64,000 nt of DNA from Fidelibacterota bacterium (GTDB lineage: Bacteria; Fidelibacterota; Marinisomatia; SCGC-AAA003-L08; TS1B11), in the NCBI GenBank assembly GCA_004124875.1, contig SCKJ01000001.1:372001-436000 (forward strand), written 5' to 3'. The notes below the pieces were generated by a model that did no database searches, was not told where the DNA came from, and saw only the letters and a list, made by a program, of their open reading frames with translations. The first letter of the stretch is position 1. Each line of letters starts with the position of its first letter. Shown piece by piece: positions 63,289 through 64,000 of the stretch. A program made the position numbers and the translations under genes.

Positions 63289-64000
63289 CTACTTAATGAG
63301 CGACATCTTTATGGTGTTAGTGTATTCCGGTGTCACCATTCGGGCGAAATAGATACCGGTTGACACTGGGTGCCCCATGCTGTCGGAACTGTTCCAAATT
63401 ACTTTGTTGTATCCGGCATGCATGTATCCATTTACCAGTTCGACGATTTTGCGTCCCCTGATGTCGTAGATCGTAATGTTCACTTTTGTCCGGGCCGGCA
63501 TTTCGTACCGCAATGTCGTGACAGGATTGAACGGGTTTGGATAATTCTGGTGCAACGCGAACATCTGGGGCAAGTGATTATCACTCTCCACGGCCAGAGT
63601 CTTGTAGATGATTATCTCAAACGGTCCATTCAACGCCTCAACTGAATCTGCACCCGATAGGGCCCAGATTGACCACCAGAGGCTAAGATTATTGACGCCC
63701 AGATCGTCCATGATGGCAATGAGATCCGTGTAAGGCACCTCAATCCCGGTGCCGACAGTGTCGCGCAACAGGTAGGTTGACTGCTCATCTTCCAGTATGA
63801 AGATGTAAGACACATTTTCGCCGTCGGCATCGGTGCTGACTTCCCATGAAAAGGCCAGTTTCTGTCCGGCCAACTCACTGGAATATTGTATCTCGTGTGC
63901 ATCGACCGGCAGAAGCAGATCGAAATCCGATGGCCTGTCGTTGGCAGCGGCAAACGTGACATTGAAGCGGGAGGTTTCGCTGGCGCCTATCGCATCCGTT
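63289..64000 (-). CDS. Secreted protein with type IX-style C-terminal sorting module (N-terminus outside window)
   Basis: The minus-strand frame is open to the right edge; 236 full codons plus part of one are visible. The upstream part has beta-sandwich sequence (ASETSRFNVTFAAANDRPSD; QKLAFSWEVSTDADGENVSY), typical of Ig-like domains. The C-terminal 85 residues begin with LHQNYPNPFNPVTTLRYEMP, followed by ARTKVNITIYDIRGRKIVEL and an ending TNTIKMSLIK. This is the FlgD-like/T9SS type A sorting module seen in Bacteroidetes, Ignavibacteria, Neomarinimicrobiota and relatives. It directs export and surface attachment. The catalytic or binding part lies outside the window. Confidence 0.9.
   Translation of the reverse strand, partial: TDAIGASETSRFNVTFAAANDRPSDFDLLLPVDAHEIQYSSELAGQKLAFSWEVSTDADGENVSYIFILEDEQSTYLLRDTVGTGIEVPYTDLIAIMDDLGVNNLSLWWSIWALSGADSVEALNGPFEIIIYKTLAVESDNHLPQMFALHQNYPNPFNPVTTLRYEMPARTKVNITIYDIRGRKIVELVNGYMHAGYNKVIWNSSDSMGHPVSTGIYFARMVTPEYTNTIKMSLIK

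Noticed and set aside
63112-63363. 83-codon plus-strand frame after the DHH gene
   Set aside because: It spans two terminator hairpins and the 3' end of the convergent T9SS-tail gene. Its composition follows those elements and it has no family match.

Overview
This 64 kb window is a gene-dense bacterial chromosome segment with GC-rich core genes, short intergenic gaps and many start/stop overlaps. The last gene, cut by the right edge, ends in a type IX secretion-style C-terminal module (NYPNPFNP, then a FlgD-like beta domain). A Gld-type ABC export operon, M16 peptidase pairs, TPR/adenylate cyclase proteins and a split biotin-dependent carboxylase are also present. Together these fit an uncultured member of the FCB superphylum, most like Neomarinimicrobiota (Marinimicrobia/SAR406) or a relative. 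That placement is inferred from gene content. I saw no rRNA, tRNA, CRISPR array, transposase or integrase.

Layout. 1-4860: PfkB kinase (cut by the left edge), Nudix hydrolase, a degenerate AroQ-like protein, two transporters (EamA, SSS) and a DjlA-like co-chaperone. 5062-7732: an unknown gene, then an AT-rich islet with a 5'-truncated Fic gene and a VRR-NUC nuclease. 7927-12024: methylmalonyl-CoA mutase large subunit, birA-coaX and an Rrf2 regulator. 12420-16206: glcD-glcE-glcF. 16336-20721: two ECF sigma/anti-sigma pairs converging on a HEAT-repeat secreted protein, plus a small membrane protein. 20718-24467: SDR, biotin carrier protein, biotin carboxylase and a class IV aminotransferase. 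24521-26462: a DNA methyltransferase coupled to a DHH-like protein of unknown function. 26564-30074: a DUF6588 protein, a DUF971 protein and a TPR protein. 30089-33629: an AT-rich restriction-modification cluster (amino-methyltransferase, C5-methyltransferase, NgoFVII-like endonuclease, Vsr). 33836-41315: a LysM lipoprotein, then an operon of two M16 peptidases, PlsC-zinc ribbon, GltS and CarA. 41436-43740: a ParB-like protein with a HEPN-like tail plus a D12-class adenine methyltransferase. 43763-49018: dinB-hutG-hutU-hutI. 49074-51812: a class III adenylate cyclase/TPR gene interrupted by an in-frame TGA, and a DCC-family protein. 52025-55816: the Gld-type ABC operon. 55874-61948: acylphosphatase, class II amidotransferase, a uridine-kinase-like protein, a YyaL-type protein, an Hsp15-like S4 protein and a secreted TPR/beta protein. 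62160-64000: a DHH phosphoesterase and the secreted T9SS-tail protein.

How the genes work together. BirA would biotinylate the carrier protein at 21497. That carrier and the biotin carboxylase could make methylmalonyl-CoA (or malonyl-CoA), and the mutase at 7927 would feed succinyl-CoA to central metabolism. GlcDEF oxidises glycolate, and HutU, HutI and HutG degrade urocanate to glutamate. GltS and CarA connect glutamate uptake to carbamoyl phosphate. Four DNA methyltransferases in three AT-richer or methyltransferase-centred loci mark the accessory, probably defence-related part. The two least explained loci are the ParB-HEPN/D12 methyltransferase pair (41436-43740) and the methyltransferase/DHH-like pair (24521-26462).
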